Shown: positions 45,189-57,612 of the stretch, piece after piece
Position numbering within the stretch: the first letter of the stretch is position 1
Layout: each line of letters begins with the position of its first letter
NCBI GenBank assembly: GCA_010909165.1
Contig: MU008198.1
Coordinates: 402,216 to 466,215, forward strand
DNA: 64,000 bases
Direction: 5' to 3'
Origin: Anthoceros angustus
Lineage: Eukaryota; Streptophyta; Anthocerotopsida; Anthocerotales; Anthocerotaceae
The notes under the pieces: generated by a model
Told to the model about the DNA's origin: nothing
Database searches by the model: none
The model's input: the letters and a program-made list of their open reading frames with translations, nothing else
Program-made: the position numbers and the translations under genes

Positions 45189-48100
45189 TTACCTATGGTC
45201 AGGGGATGAAATCTTTGAGGTGCCTCCAGAGGCAAGAACATTCTGAAGCTGCGCCACCTGCAGCCATGAAAGGTTAAGAGACCAAACGAACATATTTCCT
45301 GCTATCACGTACAAGAAGGTGCACAGGCCGAACAAAAGATAACATACAAGCTGTTGCAACTCTTCCACTTTCCCGTCACTCTCCCGTTTCTGTTCCAGTG
45401 CACGGGCTATTGCTGCTTCCATCCACCTGTTCTCAGCTTCGACCTGTGATATCACAATCCCAGTATCAGCACTACAACAACAGAACGAGACTAAAAAGTT
45501 AGACAAGGGACTAACGTATGCATCCTGGAACCTGTTCTGTAGCAGCAGCCCGCTGCCTCTCCACCTCCAGCTGCTGCTTCAGACATGCTTGTTCCTGCAG
45601 AGAGAAACCCAGCGTCGACTGATGTGTCAAAACATGAGACAGGACAATTGACATTTGCAACAGTTAAGTGCGTAAGGGCAATCGCGGATTACTCAGACAG
45701 TAGTACCTTCCGTACACGCTCTAGCCATCCTGCATCAACAAGCCACTTTTGTTGCCGTCGACGAGGTGGACCCACAGCATTGAGAGAAAGAGGCATGCTT
45801 TCTTGCTCTGGAGTCCAGCCATCCTCTCCATTCCCATGTCTCGTCAGCCAGGTGTTGCTTGTGCTAGTAACGCTGAAAATACAACGAGACAGTCAGACAA
45901 CTACCCGTGCAAATTCGAGTACGCAGTCCTATAGCAGGAGTAAAAGAGTCTCGTTTTCGGAGAACGTTTGGACAGAATCTTCAGAACTCATACTCTCACT
46001 GACTGCAAATCCAATCAGGGCAGAGAAAGAAAACCTGCTGGCAGCATCCGTGTCCATGAACCTGCTGAGCTGCTCACTGGGACCTGCTAACCATCCAGAG
46101 TCATGCTGAGAGGAGGACAGGCCGTTGGTTGTAAGAAGCATCGACTTCTCTGAGGGCTTTGACACATAAATTCCCATGTTCAGGGAACCTCTCGCTCGTT
46201 TGCGGAAATTGTCAAAACCACCGTCCAGCCTTGAGGAGGTGGGAGATAAGAAGCTCCTATCCTGCAAGGGTAATTGAAACGGTGGATGGCCCCTGGCTTC
46301 GGGAGATATTCTTGTGATATCTTTCTCCATCTGCAGCAATGCAGCATCGACCTCTGCGTTCCGTGTCGCCTTCTCCATCTCTAGCACTCTCACTGCTGCT
46401 TGAGCAGCTTCACACTGCCTCTCGGACTCCGCAACTCTTAACTTCAGGGTTCGAATGAAGGTATCAACCTCTTCCAAATGAGAGGCATGAACCTTCACCA
46501 TCTCGCCGGTCCTCCCAATAGCTGACAGATCAGGTGGTCGGTCCTTGGTGTCATGATTTATGGACCACTCAAGCTCTCTCACTGCCCCTTGAAGTGCTGA
46601 TATGGCATTGCCTGACTCTTCCCTCTCTGCCACGAGCAGTCTCATGAGCTCGCTTTTCTCCTTGATAAGCTCTTGTTCTTTCCGCTGAAGCTCTATCGTC
46701 CTTTGTCTGTCTACTTCCCTGAGCTGCTCCTGTACGCTTGCAGCTTCTTGCTGCTCCTGAGCCCAAGCCTTCTCCCGTCTTTCCCACTCTGCTTCTCTTT
46801 CAAACCTGGCCTGGACCAGTGCAGTTTCCTTCATACTCAACTCCTCCCGAAGACATTCGATAGCATGCATTGCAGCAGATATCTGTCTATCGAAATCAGC
46901 AACTCTATCCACAGCCACTTGCCATTCTTTGTCCCGTCGGTCGACATGAGCTTTATTTTCACTGTAATCTAACCAGAGAGTCTCCAGATCCGGCTTCATA
47001 AGACCTGCCTCTGCATTACCAGTTGCATTCCTGACATCCTCCTCTTGGCTTCGAATGCTCTCTCGCAGTGTCGTGATCTCAGTTTTGAGCTCATCCACAG
47101 TCTGTTGGTGCTGTTTCGTCTCCCTCTCCCTATCATCAAAGAGGAGGGACTTCTCATGCATGAGGATAGAGATGGCTTTGGCCATTTTTAGCTCCTCTAC
47201 CTTGGCCGTCTCTATCCATCTTCTCTTCTCCTGTTCCAACTGTGCTTCTTTCCTAATTGCCTCCTCTTCAAACCGGACAAATTCTTGGCTCTTCTGCTCA
47301 AGCACTGCTTGAGTTGCCTCCAGTTGCTGCATTAAAGTCTCTGTCTGCTTCCCCCATATCAGCTCCTTCTCCTTCATCTCTTGCTTCATTCTGTTCTGAG
47401 AGGCGATGCTCATTTCCATCTCCTGCTCTTTCACTTTTCTCTCTCTCTCTACTTCCCTGTCTAACATCCGGACTTCCTCCCTAAATTTGTGTAAGCCAAG
47501 CTCCATCTCGTGCTCTCTAAAATCTAGCTGTGACTCAAGCTTCTTGACTTCTAAATCCTTCATGTTAAGGGCTTCTTCCATCCGCTTTCTTTCAAACTCC
47601 ATTTGCACCTCATATTCCTTCATTTCTACTTTCAGGCTCTCCACCTGCTGCTCCAACACCTGCTTCTCCTGCCTCAGCTGCTCAGCTCCTGACCTCATAT
47701 CCAATCTCTCTTTTTCAAACCTCTCCTCCTTAGAGCGAACTTCCCTGGTCGTTCTTCGAATTTCGGCCTCCATTTCAATGGCAAGCTTTTCCACATCTAT
47801 GAAATTTTCGGAGGAGGTCTCATCTTGCCTCCTAAGAGCTGCCACATCAATCGACGAACTCACTTCACTGCTGTTGCAAGATTCGTCATGGTCGTCCAAC
47901 CACTGACTTGCTCTTCGAGCTCGTTGCATGCCTTTCCTACTGGTTACCATCTGCTGCTTCATGTCCTCCATACGCTGCCTATTCGCTTCCAAAGTCTCCA
48001 AAAGCCTTTTGTGCTCAGATTTTAAGGAGGCCACCTCTGCGTCCCTTTCTTCTAAAGCAGACGACCACTTCTCGACCTGCTCTTCGACCCAACGTTCTCT

Positions 48101-50474
48101 TTCTCTGACCATTGCCTCCCATCCATGCTTTTCATTCACCCATTTCTGTTTCCAACTCTCCATTTCCTGCTCCCACTTCTCTGTTTCCTGAGAAATGACG
48201 GCCTCTCTCTTGCTGTACTTCAGCTCCCAATCCTCTGACTTGGCTTCCAGATTGCTCAGTTTTGCGGTCAGTGTCCTTTCTCTGTCATGCCACATTTCTT
48301 CGATCTCCCTTTCTCTGTCTCTTGCCTTTTGGACAAGCATGTTCAACTTGACCTCCAGATTATCTCTCTCCGCTTCAACTCGCACACGATCGGCCCTCAA
48401 CTGTGTGAGCTGGGCCACGACCGAATCGTGAAGCTCTGCATCTCCGCCAGCAGCAGGAATAACATCGACGACTCCATTTGCCACCCTCACATAAGGGTCT
48501 TGAAGTAGCTCCCGAACTCGTTGTGTGATGTTTTGGTTCCCATCCACAGATGAAACCCACTGTGCAACGTCCCCTAATGTCGTTGCTACTCTCGCCACAA
48601 AGCTTTCCAATTGTCTCAACTTTTCGCTTTGGCTCCTGCTCTCAGCTCTCCAAAGACCCAGGGTTCTATCCATGTCAAGACGAGATTCCTTCCGGCGTTC
48701 TCTCTCGGACGTGAGTGCAGCTTCACTGTCTCTAAGCAAAACAGAGATCCTACCAGCCTCTTTCTCAAGAGCAATCACGCGGTAGTCATTCTGCTTGTCC
48801 TTCTCTCGCCACTTCCTCCTTTCCTGCTGGAACCGTTCCTCCGATGCTTCCTTAGCACTGGTCACCTCCTCAAGAGACTTCCTCTGCCGCTCTGTTCTCT
48901 CGTCTGCTTCCTTCAGGAGGTCTTCAAAAGCTATGAACAGGTCTTTACTTGGGCTATCCAGTTGCTTCTGCAGCCCGTCATTTGGCGTGGACACTTGCCC
49001 TACGTCAATTGCACTGAAGCTCTTCTTCATTGCATCCTTGTGTCTTGTGAAGTCCTCTTCACCTTCTCGCAGCTCTACAAGCATTCCTCGGATGACCTCG
49101 TCCATCTCATCTTGCTTCTTCTGCAGTGCATACTCCTTCTCAGCATGTGCAATACTGAGTTCCTCCTCCAGCCTCCTCACTTTGCTTTTCAGCACCATTA
49201 TCTCCTCTTCAAACTGGACCTCCCTCCGTTCAATTTCCCACTCCCTCTCCTGTCTCTGCATTTCCATGACTTCCTCATCAGCTTTCATTCTGAGCAGTAA
49301 TTCCTCCATTGCAGCTTCCAGCTCAACTTCCTCTTCTACCTTCTCTACAATGTGCTCCATTCTTTCCATGCTGAGTCTCCTCTCAATTGCCTGCTCTCTT
49401 CCAGCAAGTATTTTCAATTGCTCGCACAGAAGTTTGGAGAGCTTCATTTCATGCTTCCCATCATCCCATGCCTGGCCAAGAAAGAGTCTGGACTTGGCAG
49501 AAGAGCTGGGATAATCTTGTGGCCAGTCATGGTCAGCGTCATCTTCAGCAAGTTCCCTGCCGTCCCCAAAGGCCTCTGCTAATTCTCCTTTCAACTTCTG
49601 GAAATGATGTGTCAGTGCCCTTGCTTTGATCAAGTTCACATCCTTCTTCACAGGCTTCCTGCAAACAATGGTACGACAGCCCTTGCTCTGAATGCCTGAA
49701 CTGTCTACCAGTGATTCATCATCGCTGAATGCATTCTCTACCCGGAGAACGTCCTCATCACCAATGTCCTTCTCAAGAGATCTGTATGCTTGCAGACCAT
49801 GAGGCTTCCGAGCTTCTAAAGAACCAACCTTTCCTTCAGCAAGCTGTATTGCACTTCCACAAGCGGCTTCGCTTAAGCAGTCAGGAGGTGCAGCGGTCCG
49901 AGGATCATGTTCATAAGAGTAACTACTCTCCACCACTCCTTTGGTACGCTCCAAAGCACAAATACTCATCGCACTGCCGCTGTGCAACGAATCCTGCCTT
50001 TCGTCACAGTCTATGGAAGTCTGAACATCTGATCCAAGTTGAGCACTGTCTTGAAATTTGGCCCCACGATCCTGTCATGATGAATCCAAGAAATCAACTT
50101 GTGAGCTCCAGATTAGACTTGAAGGCAAGATTAGAGCTACCTTTGCAAAAGCTCGTAACAGGTGTGCTTTATTCAGGGGCGTGGGAATGATTGACAAACC
50201 TGGTGAGCAGTCGCAGATCCCGAGTCACAAACATGCTCGGCGATCGTATCATGGATGGGCACAGCCTGTGCCTCCTATGAGAGGCATTCACAGACACGGA
50301 GCTTTTCGGGGTCAGCCGATCACAACCCCACAACCCCAGGTACCAAAACTTGCATGAAGTCGAGATGTGAGTGTTGAGCTTACCTTCCGCTCAGCTGGTG
50401 TGTATGCTGGACTCCGGACCGAGGCAAACTGGTCATTGTCGGAGGCTCGCAACGGCACGCGGTGATCATTCCGC
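45189..50474 (-). CDS. Long coiled-coil protein, unrecognised family
   Basis: Exons read: 50474-50384, 50071-46035 (4037 nt), 45872-45707, 45594-45532, 45443-45348, 45257-45189, phases consistent. From 50071 to the stop there are 1476 codons, and the first coding exon upstream of 50474 was not identified. After a Ser/Asp-rich N-terminus of about 200 residues (HDWPQDYPSSS, ...LFLGQAWDDGKHEMKLSKLL), nearly everything is charged heptad-rich coiled coil (EEEVELEAAMEELLLRMKAD and similar). A C-terminal region has RRRQQKWLVDAGWLERVRKE and ends VAQLQNVLASGG. There is no kinesin, SMC ATPase or membrane motif. It could be a structural, cytoskeletal or organelle-contact protein; no function is assigned. 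The opposite strand has many long Leu/Ser-rich frames that are shadows of the Glu/Arg-rich coding. Confidence 0.75.
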
Positions 50475-50519
50475 CTGCAGAAGGCATACAGAGTTCGAGA
50501 AGTGAGCCCGTGTGAAGCG

Positions 50520-51740
50520 ACCACTAGATGTGGAACCGAAAAGAATCCGAAGACACCTCCTTCTCTAAAATGGCAAGAATATTTCCAGCATGCAGAATCA
50601 CAAGGGAAAGACGAGCAGAACCTTGAACGAGCTGGTTTGCCACGGGTCTCTGGTCCACTTAAAGTACAGCTCGATTGGAGCTCTATGCACAACAGCCATA
50701 GCGCATTCATCAAAATCATGCAGAAAAAATCCGCATCTCGTTCAAGATGCGAAGTCCACCAACTTCAAACCACGGGAAGCACCCGTCCTTCCTTCCTTCC
50801 CGAACAGCTGCTCGTCATACCTGAAGCCAGATTTTCGACATTGCTGGAGGACGACATATCAGAAACTCAGCTCCACAAGCTCGTCATACTCGTCTCTGGC
50901 GCCAAGACGGGCACACACTCGGCTCAAAACCCTTTCAAACCTCCATGGTCCCCTCTCCCCGCTGCGTGGAAGCCAGGCGACAAGAAGGCAGCTCACAAAC
51001 CAGGAATTTTGGCCGGAAGGTAGGCTTCCAGCCACATTCCAGCAGCTACTACAACATGCAGCCAGGGAAGCCAATGCGGACCGCGAAAAGACAGGATCAG
51101 GCCAGACCTGCACTTTCCCCCTCCCCGCGAGCCCGTGGGAACAGCCACAGCAGCAGAAGCAGGAGCTCGCGCGGAGCCGGAATTGCTTCCGCCGGCAGAT
51201 CTCGCAGCCAGCAGCAAGGCGCGAGCTCGGCGCCGGCAGAGAAGCGTGAAATTGCGCGGCAGATACGCGGCTCCCGCGGGACCGAGCAGCCCTGTCCGGT
51301 CCTCTCCCGTCCTTCCCCCGCCTGTCCTGGCCCGCGCAAATCAGCATGCATTCTCTCTACCGAAGCTTTTGGCGCCAGACGACTCGCAGCCTGTGTCCAA
51401 CATGTTCGCCGTTCGGTCGTTCGTTCGTTCCTTCCCCTGGCCGGGTCGCGCGCCACAGCCGCCAGCCCCTAGCGCTCCCCTGGCTGCACTCACGACCGAA
51501 GCCCGGCCTTGGGAACGGCTAAGCCCGGGCGCTTATTCCGGCCTTTCAAACTGGCGGATATATATCATGCGATTCCGACGATTTTGGTATCCCAGTGCTT
51601 TGGGTTCAGGCCTGTCGTATGCGAGGTGGGGACCAGCAGACAGGCAAGTTCGCAGGTGATGTCCTCGAGGAAGAATGTCGTTATATCTACATGAGTCGCT
51701 ACTTGCTGTGGCCGTGTGAGAAGTCTTTCTCGTTCGAGGA
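50520..51740. promoter_or_regulatory. GC-rich leader/promoter region of the coiled-coil gene
   Basis: GC-rich sequence between the coiled-coil gene and the end of the PPR5-like gene. Several overlapping frames run on both strands (for example 51347-50859 minus, 51135-51659 plus), none with a recognisable motif. A TATA-like 'gatatatatca' is at 51557. It probably contains the unidentified first exon and 5' leader of the coiled-coil gene. Confidence 0.4.
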
Positions 51741-51758
51741 AGAGAGGAAGAGGAGCTT

Positions 51759-53432
51759 TCAATTCTGTCTCTGGCTTTCTCTTTGTGGCATAGAGTAAAC
51801 TTCAAGCAGGTCGAGAAAGACAGCTTCGTTGGGTTCCACTCTCTCCTGCCTCATTCTGTTCAGGAGTCTGTCCACTTGCTGCATCTGGCCTGCCCTGCCA
51901 TAGGCTTTCAGAATAGATCCGTAGAATTTGGGATCCGGATAGAGGCCGATCTTGGGGGAGTGCTGGAGCAGCATTTCAGCTCTCTGGAAGCAGCCATGGT
52001 GGCAGTAGCTCTCCATCATGGCTGTGAAGGTGGAGGGCACGAACTTCACCTTTGCCTGCACCATGTCCTGGAAGCATTCCTCCATTCTGCCCACGTCCCC
52101 AGCCCCGCCATGTGCCCGGATCCTGATCTCGTAGGACACGAAGGTTGGGGTGAGACCTCGTGCCGAGATGGTGCCGAATGCAGACTCCATCTTGTCGAGC
52201 AGGCCAGCCCTGCTATAGCTGCTCATCATGGAGTGGAAGGTGGCTAGGTCTGGAGAGATCTTCCTGGCAGCTGTCATGGTGTTGTAGACTCTATCCATCT
52301 TGTCCCAGGCTCCGGTTTTGCCGTAGACGTCGATGAGGATGTTGAAGGTGATGAGACCTGGCTTGCAGAAGTCGGCTTCCATGACGGCAATCATGTTCTC
52401 CATCTGCTCCAAGTGCCCTGCTTTGCCGTACGCGTCCAGGATGCCGTTGAAGGTGTAGAGGTCTGGGGCCAGGCCTTCCTTCCGGAGCTCCACAAAGAGT
52501 GCATTCACCATGTCGAACTCGCCTGCCATACCACATGCCCTGATCAAGGTATTGTAGGTCACGATATTGGGCTGGGCCTGGGATCTAGATTTCATGTCTT
52601 CCAAAAACCTGAGCCCCTTCTCCCACGCCCTGGGGTTCGTGGGATTCCTCACCTGCAAAGCAACAAGTGCAGCAAGAGCAGCAGCAGCATCAGCATGCTC
52701 TGGCAAACTGCACCTTCATCATATTCATCCACAAAGCATAAGTTTCCTTCTCCTCTACTCTGCTCTTCTCTGTTCTGCTCTGCTCTGCTCTGCTCTCACC
52801 AACCTGGGCCGAAATGACAGCGTTGTAGGCAGAAGTGTCAGGCTCCACACCATTTCGCCTCATCTCCACAAACAGCCAGGTTGCCAGCTTCACCTTCTTG
52901 GCTTTCCCCATGATGGAGATCAACTTGGAGTAGAACCCAAGATCATGCCTATACCATCCCTGCATCTGAATCCACCGAAACACCTGCCAGCAAAAACAAA
53001 AAACCACAAAACCACAAATACTCCCCTTACATCAGGCGTCTCATTCTCATGCAGTCCATGAACCATCCGACGCACGCACAGAAAACACACCTCAAGGGAA
53101 ACCTGCCATTCATGCCTGTCCCCCAAGGCCTCCAGCACCTGGAACCAGTGTGGATGCCTGAGATACCGGCCTCTGCTGTCCATGACCCTCTCCACCACAG
53201 CTCCTTCCGCAGTCAGGGCCCGGACCAGCCCCTCCTGGGCATGTGATGTCAAACTCTCCTTCTCCTCATTTCTCTTCCTCCTGCTCCTAACAACAACAGA
53301 CACGCCGCCTTCTGGAACCTTCATTCCGAACCCGCAAGAACGTGATTGCAATCGGCCAGGGGCAGCAGCACAAGATGACCATGATTCCAGGGCCCGCCAT
53401 CCTTTGTCAGGGATGATGCGACTCAGGCTCAT
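51759..53432 (-). CDS. P-class PPR protein, PPR5/EMB2453-like
   Basis: Three exons, 53432-53091, 52983-52804, 52652-51759, all in phase, give 471 residues. The start is the first in-frame ATG (MSLSRIIPDKG). The leader is Arg/Ser-rich and plastid-compatible. It is followed by VLEALGDRHEWQVSLEVFRW, FYSKLISIMGKAKKVKLATW and about eight 35-residue P-type repeats (NIVTYNTLIRACGMAGEFDM, DLYTFNGILDAYGKAGHLEQ, SFVTYE-like units). Spacing and wording match maize PPR5 / Arabidopsis EMB2453 (At4g39620), which protects and promotes splicing of the plastid trnG-UCC precursor. No E or DYW domain. The stop lies beyond LLEVYSMPQ. Its start codon is 94 bp from that of the plus-strand zinc-finger gene. The middle intron contains a pentanucleotide ctctg repeat (52760-52800). 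Confidence 0.85.
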
Positions 53433-53526
53433 TGTCAGAACAACATCAACATCGTCTCCTCTCCGGTTTCCATTAACACTGAAAGTTTCACACTCTATCA
53501 ACACGCTGCTTCTTCAAGTTTCGACG

Positions 53527-54045
53527 ATGGCGACGATGCCAGGGCGTGCTTGCTTTGTGTGTGCAGCCCTCCCGCCTAACGGATCCGGAGCCGGAAACGA
53601 CTTCACGGACGAGAACCCGTTCGCCACGGTGGGGAGAGCGTGGAAGGCGACTGCGCGCCCTCGGTGGCCCGTGGACACAGAGGTGGCTGCTTCTCCGAAA
53701 CCGAGGCCTGCTTCCTTTCCTGATTCCAAGCAGCGGCTTTCTCACTCCCGGGCTGGCTGTGCGCAGAGCAATGTGAGGAGGGAGAAGCGGAAGCTTCCCA
53801 GCCCGTCCTGCGTGGTGTGCTTGGGGCGGGGGAAGGTGCAGTGCCAGCCTTGCCGGGGCAGGGGCCGCACCAACTGCACGGAGGTGGCCCTGCTGCCCAA
53901 GGGAGAGTGGCCCAAGTGGTGCTGGGAGTGCCATGGCTCTGGATTGAGCTACTGCAGCAGGTGCTTCGGGACAGGGGAGAAGAGGGGGATCATCGGGTTC
54001 CACATACCAGACCAAGACTCCATACATCAGTTCAGCAACAACTGA
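53527..54045 (+). CDS. Plastid DnaJ-type (CxxCxGxG) zinc-finger protein
   Basis: A single-exon protein of 172 residues with four CxxCxGxG-type motifs: CVVCLGRG, CQPCRGRG, CWECHGSG and CSRCFGTG, near residues 99-160. It lacks a J domain. Between motifs 2 and 3 it has LLPKGEWPKWC, a wording shared by a small group of plant DnaJ-cysteine-rich proteins related to BSD2/LQY1/SCO2-type plastid chaperones. The N-terminal about 50 residues are Ala/Gly/Arg-containing and fit a transit peptide. Such proteins bind zinc and help fold or assemble plastid complexes; the client here is unknown. It is head to head with the PPR5-like gene (94 bp between start codons) and tail to tail with the RRM gene (85 bp between stops). 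Confidence 0.83.
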   Translation: MATMPGRACFVCAALPPNGSGAGNDFTDENPFATVGRAWKATARPRWPVDTEVAASPKPRPASFPDSKQRLSHSRAGCAQSNVRREKRKLPSPSCVVCLGRGKVQCQPCRGRGRTNCTEVALLPKGEWPKWCWECHGSGLSYCSRCFGTGEKRGIIGFHIPDQDSIHQFSNN

Positions 54046-54130
54046 GCCATCTCTAGTGTGCACGAGCTGGAATGCTACGGGTGTCAAGCATCTCTCTCTA
54101 AGTGTCAAAACTGTGAGGCTAGTAATGTAG

Positions 54131-56398
54131 CTAGGTGGATTTTGCAGGGGGTTGCTTGTTGAAGCTCACTCTCATGGTGGTCTGACCCAGTTGGGATCCG
54201 TCCAGTGCTGCTACTGCAGCTTTGGCGTTTTCCTGCATCATGTCCAGCATGACAAAGTATTGTTACAGGACGCCTGGAACGTATCTGGCACCTTCCTGGG
54301 CTTGGAGAGGAGAGGAGATTACCTCGTTTTCGTAAGTCACGAACCCGAAGCCCTTGGATCTGCCAGTAACGTAGTCGGTGATAACCTGTTCATCCAACCA
54401 GAAGCTGTCACACGGCTGGTTCCTCAGGGGACTGTAAGGACAGTTGAGACTGCGGAGGGAAGGATTGTGTACCCTTGTCTGTGTGATTGTGCCGTATGGC
54501 TTGAATGCGTTCTCCAGGTCCTCGTCACTCAATGTTTTGCACAGGTTGGCAACGAAAATTTGGGATTGCCGCCTTTTAGGTTGGGGAGTTTCGGCTTCCT
54601 TCATAGAGGCTGGTTTCAGCACCCCCTGCCGCACCTGCAAAGGCATGCAATTCAATGACCGTGAGTGAAACAGCAAGCAGCAGCAGCATGGTGAGAGGTT
54701 CCTGAGTGGCAGCTCTCCTACCGTGAGAGTCCTGCCCAGGTTGACCTGACCATTCAAGTTCTCAATTGCTGCCTGGGCTGATTCAGCGGAATCCATTATC
54801 ACGAACACGAATCCCCTATGCCTGCCCTTGACTACCTGTTGCGCAACACGGTAGCACGCTCAGTACAAAGACGGTTTGATGCCTCGACAGACGCCATAGC
54901 AGTGGCTCACAGTAAAGACTGACCTTTCCCTCGGAGAAGAAGGGAACGATCTGCAGCCCTTTCACTTCCCCGTACTTCCCAAACACTCTCTTCAGACCTG
55001 CAAGAAAGAAGACGACGTGGATTAACATTTGAACACCACCCAGGAGGGCCACAGAGGTTGCAATATCACGTACCAGATTTTAGTTGTTTGCCCTGAAGGG
55101 TGAATGGCAACCCTCCAACATACACTTTGGTCGGAACAATTTGGATCTGGTCAGCAGTGTCTTCGGTTGTATCTTCAGACTCTTGCTCAAGCTCAACTGG
55201 CTCTTCAGCTGCGGATGGCTCAGTAGCTTGTACTATCCCATCTGCAACCTCCACTGCTGCTGCTGATAGTTCCAGGCTATCTTCCGGCTCCTCACTCTTA
55301 AGCTCTTCCGCTGGTGATGGCTCAGCTGGCTCTTCTTGGCCTGATGGCTGAGCAGGTGCTATAATCCCCTGTGCAACATTCTCTGCGACTGCTGCTACTT
55401 CAAAAGCCCCTTCCTGTGTCTCAGGCTGACCCAGTGGTGCTGCCTCTTCTCCTGCTGATGGTTGAGTAGTTTCTATGGCCCCCTCTGCAACCTCTCCTGC
55501 TACTGCTGCAACAAGGGCCTCTTCCTCCTCCTCTGTCTGAAGCTCTTCCCCTGATGCTGGCTCTTCTCCTGCTGATGGCTCAGTAGGTTCAATGGCCCCC
55601 TCTGCAACTTTCCCTGCTACTGATTCCAGTTCAAGAGCATGCTCCTCCTCCTCCCGTGTCGCCAGCTCTTCTGCTTGTGCTTGCTCTTCTTTTGCTGGTG
55701 CTGGTTCTTCTTCTGCTTGTGCTTGCTCTTCTTTTGCTGGTGCTGGTTCTTCTTCTGCTGATGCTTGACTAGGTTCTACAGTCTCTTCTGCAATCTCTAC
55801 TGCTCCTGCTGGTACTTCACGCTCTTCTGCTGCTGATGCATCAACTGGCTGCTCTTCTGCTGCTGATGCCTCAACTGGCTGTTCTTGTGTCTCAAGCTCT
55901 TTTGCTGCTGATGCTTCAACTGGCTCTTCTGCTGCTGGCTCAGCAGGCTCTTGCACGCTTTGTGCGACCACCAGTGCTGCTGCTGCTAATTCAAGCGGCT
56001 CCTCTTCCTTCTCTTTCTCAACCCCCGCTTCTGCCTCAGCTGGCTCTGCTACTTCAAGATTACCTTCTTCCTGTGTCTCAAGCTCTGTTGCTGCTGAAGC
56101 CTCAACTGGCTCTTCTACTACTGGATCAGGTGGCTCTTCTACCGTCTCTGAAACGTCCAAAGCTACTGCTTGTACTTCAAGAGGACCTTCTTCCTCCTGC
56201 CTTTCAATCTCCTCTCCTGCCTCAGCTGACTCTTCTACCCTCTCTGCATCCTCCACTGCTCCTGCTGCTAACACAAGCGGCTCCTCCTCCCCCTGTTTCT
56301 CAATCTCCCCTTCTGCCTCAGCTGGCTCTTCTACCCTCTCTGAGACCTCCAGTGCTACTGCTGCTACTTCAAAAACACCTTTTTCCTGTGTCTCAAGC

Positions 56399-56443
<45 letters not shown>

Positions 56444-57612
56444 AATACAAGCCGCTCCTGTTCCTCCTGTTTGTCAACCTCCGCTTCTGCCTCAACTGGC
56501 TCCTGTACCACCTCTGCGACGTCCAGTGCTATTGCTGCTTCGTCAAGAGTACCCTCTACCTCTGTCTCAAGCTCTGTTGCTGCTGATTCCTCGACCGGCT
56601 CTTCTTCTGCTGCTGGCGCATCTAGCTCTTCAACCGTCTCTGCAACGTCCACTGCTACTGCAGCTACTTCAACAGGATCTTTATCCCTCTGCCTCTCCTC
56701 CTCAGCTCCCGCAACAGCCTCCTCCCCGGTTGCCAACACATCCGTGCTGGAGCCTTCTTCAGGCGAAATTGGCACCTCCTCTACGGCAGCCTCCTCAGTT
56801 GCAGCTCCCGGGCTGACGACAACTTCATCCTGCCCACCGTCGGCGGACAGTCCTCCGGCAACAGCAACGTCCCCTCTCGGCAATCCCCCAGCAGCAACAG
56901 CTTGCCCCTCCTTTTCCTCTGCGGCGCCATCGCTAGACACTGCAGAATCATCACCCAATGCTTCTGCGCCAGTTCCAGGCTCATCATCCGCTGCTCCTGC
57001 ATTTCCATTGCATGTGAAAGAAGAGGATTCTTCACCCAGCACCAGCTCAGCCGCAGAGCCAGCCTCACCTTCTTCCTTCGCATCCGGCTCAGGATCGGAT
57101 CTCTCCAACTCCAAAACAGAAGACTTTTCTCCAGAAATGGTGGGCACTGCATTTTCCTGAGCCCCAGAATCTTCCTCCGCTGCATCCTCCCCGACTCCAG
57201 ACAGCACCCTATCACTTCTTTCAGGAGCTTCGAATGGTTCTTGGGTTCCAGGCACAAGAACAGGCTGCTCCGCTGCCGAACTGCCCTTCAAGTCGCCGGG
57301 CCCGGGCTCAGTCTCAGCCAGAGAGACCTCCCCATGCTGCTCCTCGTACTTCTTCAAATCGAACCAGGACCGCCGACGGGCCTCCACAACAAGCCCGGTC
57401 CCATTGGCACCGGACCTGGGCACCGTCTTCCTGCCGGGCGCGGCCGCAAGAGCCAGGCCCTGTAGCTGCGCATTTCGCAGGCCTGCATTGCCGGCAGGCA
57501 GCAAGAGCATGCCCCTGCTCTTGCTGCTGCTGCTGCTGCTCGCGCCGCCGGCCCTCCAGCCGCAGGCCGGGCAGCAGGACACGGCCACGGAGGCTGTGCA
57601 GGCCATCTCCAT
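54131..57612 (-). CDS. Plastid two-RRM RNA-binding protein with giant acidic N-terminal domain
   Basis: Exons: 57612-55074, 54997-54924, 54835-54722, 54634-54473, 54385-54323, 54232-54131, all in phase, giving 1017 residues. The leader is MEMACTASVAVSCC... with Ser and Arg. Residues about 100-830 are Glu/Ala/Pro-rich acidic sequence made of degenerate repeats (ETQE, EEPVEASAA, AEGAIE-PTEPSAGEE) including a polyalanine run. Two RRMs follow: RRM1 with VYVGGLPF and HRGFVFVIM, and RRM2 with IFVANL and SKGFGFVTY. The C-terminus ends KQPPAKST. The RRM pair and leader resemble chloroplast ribonucleoproteins (cp28/cp31/cp33 type), which stabilise and help edit plastid RNAs. Those normally have an acidic stretch of tens of residues; here it is several hundred. 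Confidence 0.85.
56398..56445. repeat. Trinucleotide run encoding polyalanine
   Basis: About 15 gct units read as alanines in the minus-strand RRM protein. It lies in frame within the acidic region. Confidence 0.9.

Noticed and set aside
48611-49514. Long plus-strand Ser/Leu-rich frames
   Set aside because: Antisense shadows of the Glu/Arg-rich coiled-coil exon; no start context, splice sites or motifs.
50859-51659. Overlapping GC-rich frames on both strands
   Set aside because: Open in several frames at once because of GC content; no domain or consistent phase.
55836-56816. Long Leu-rich plus-strand frame
   Set aside because: It is the antisense of the Glu/Ala-rich acidic exon of the RRM gene; composition alone keeps it open.
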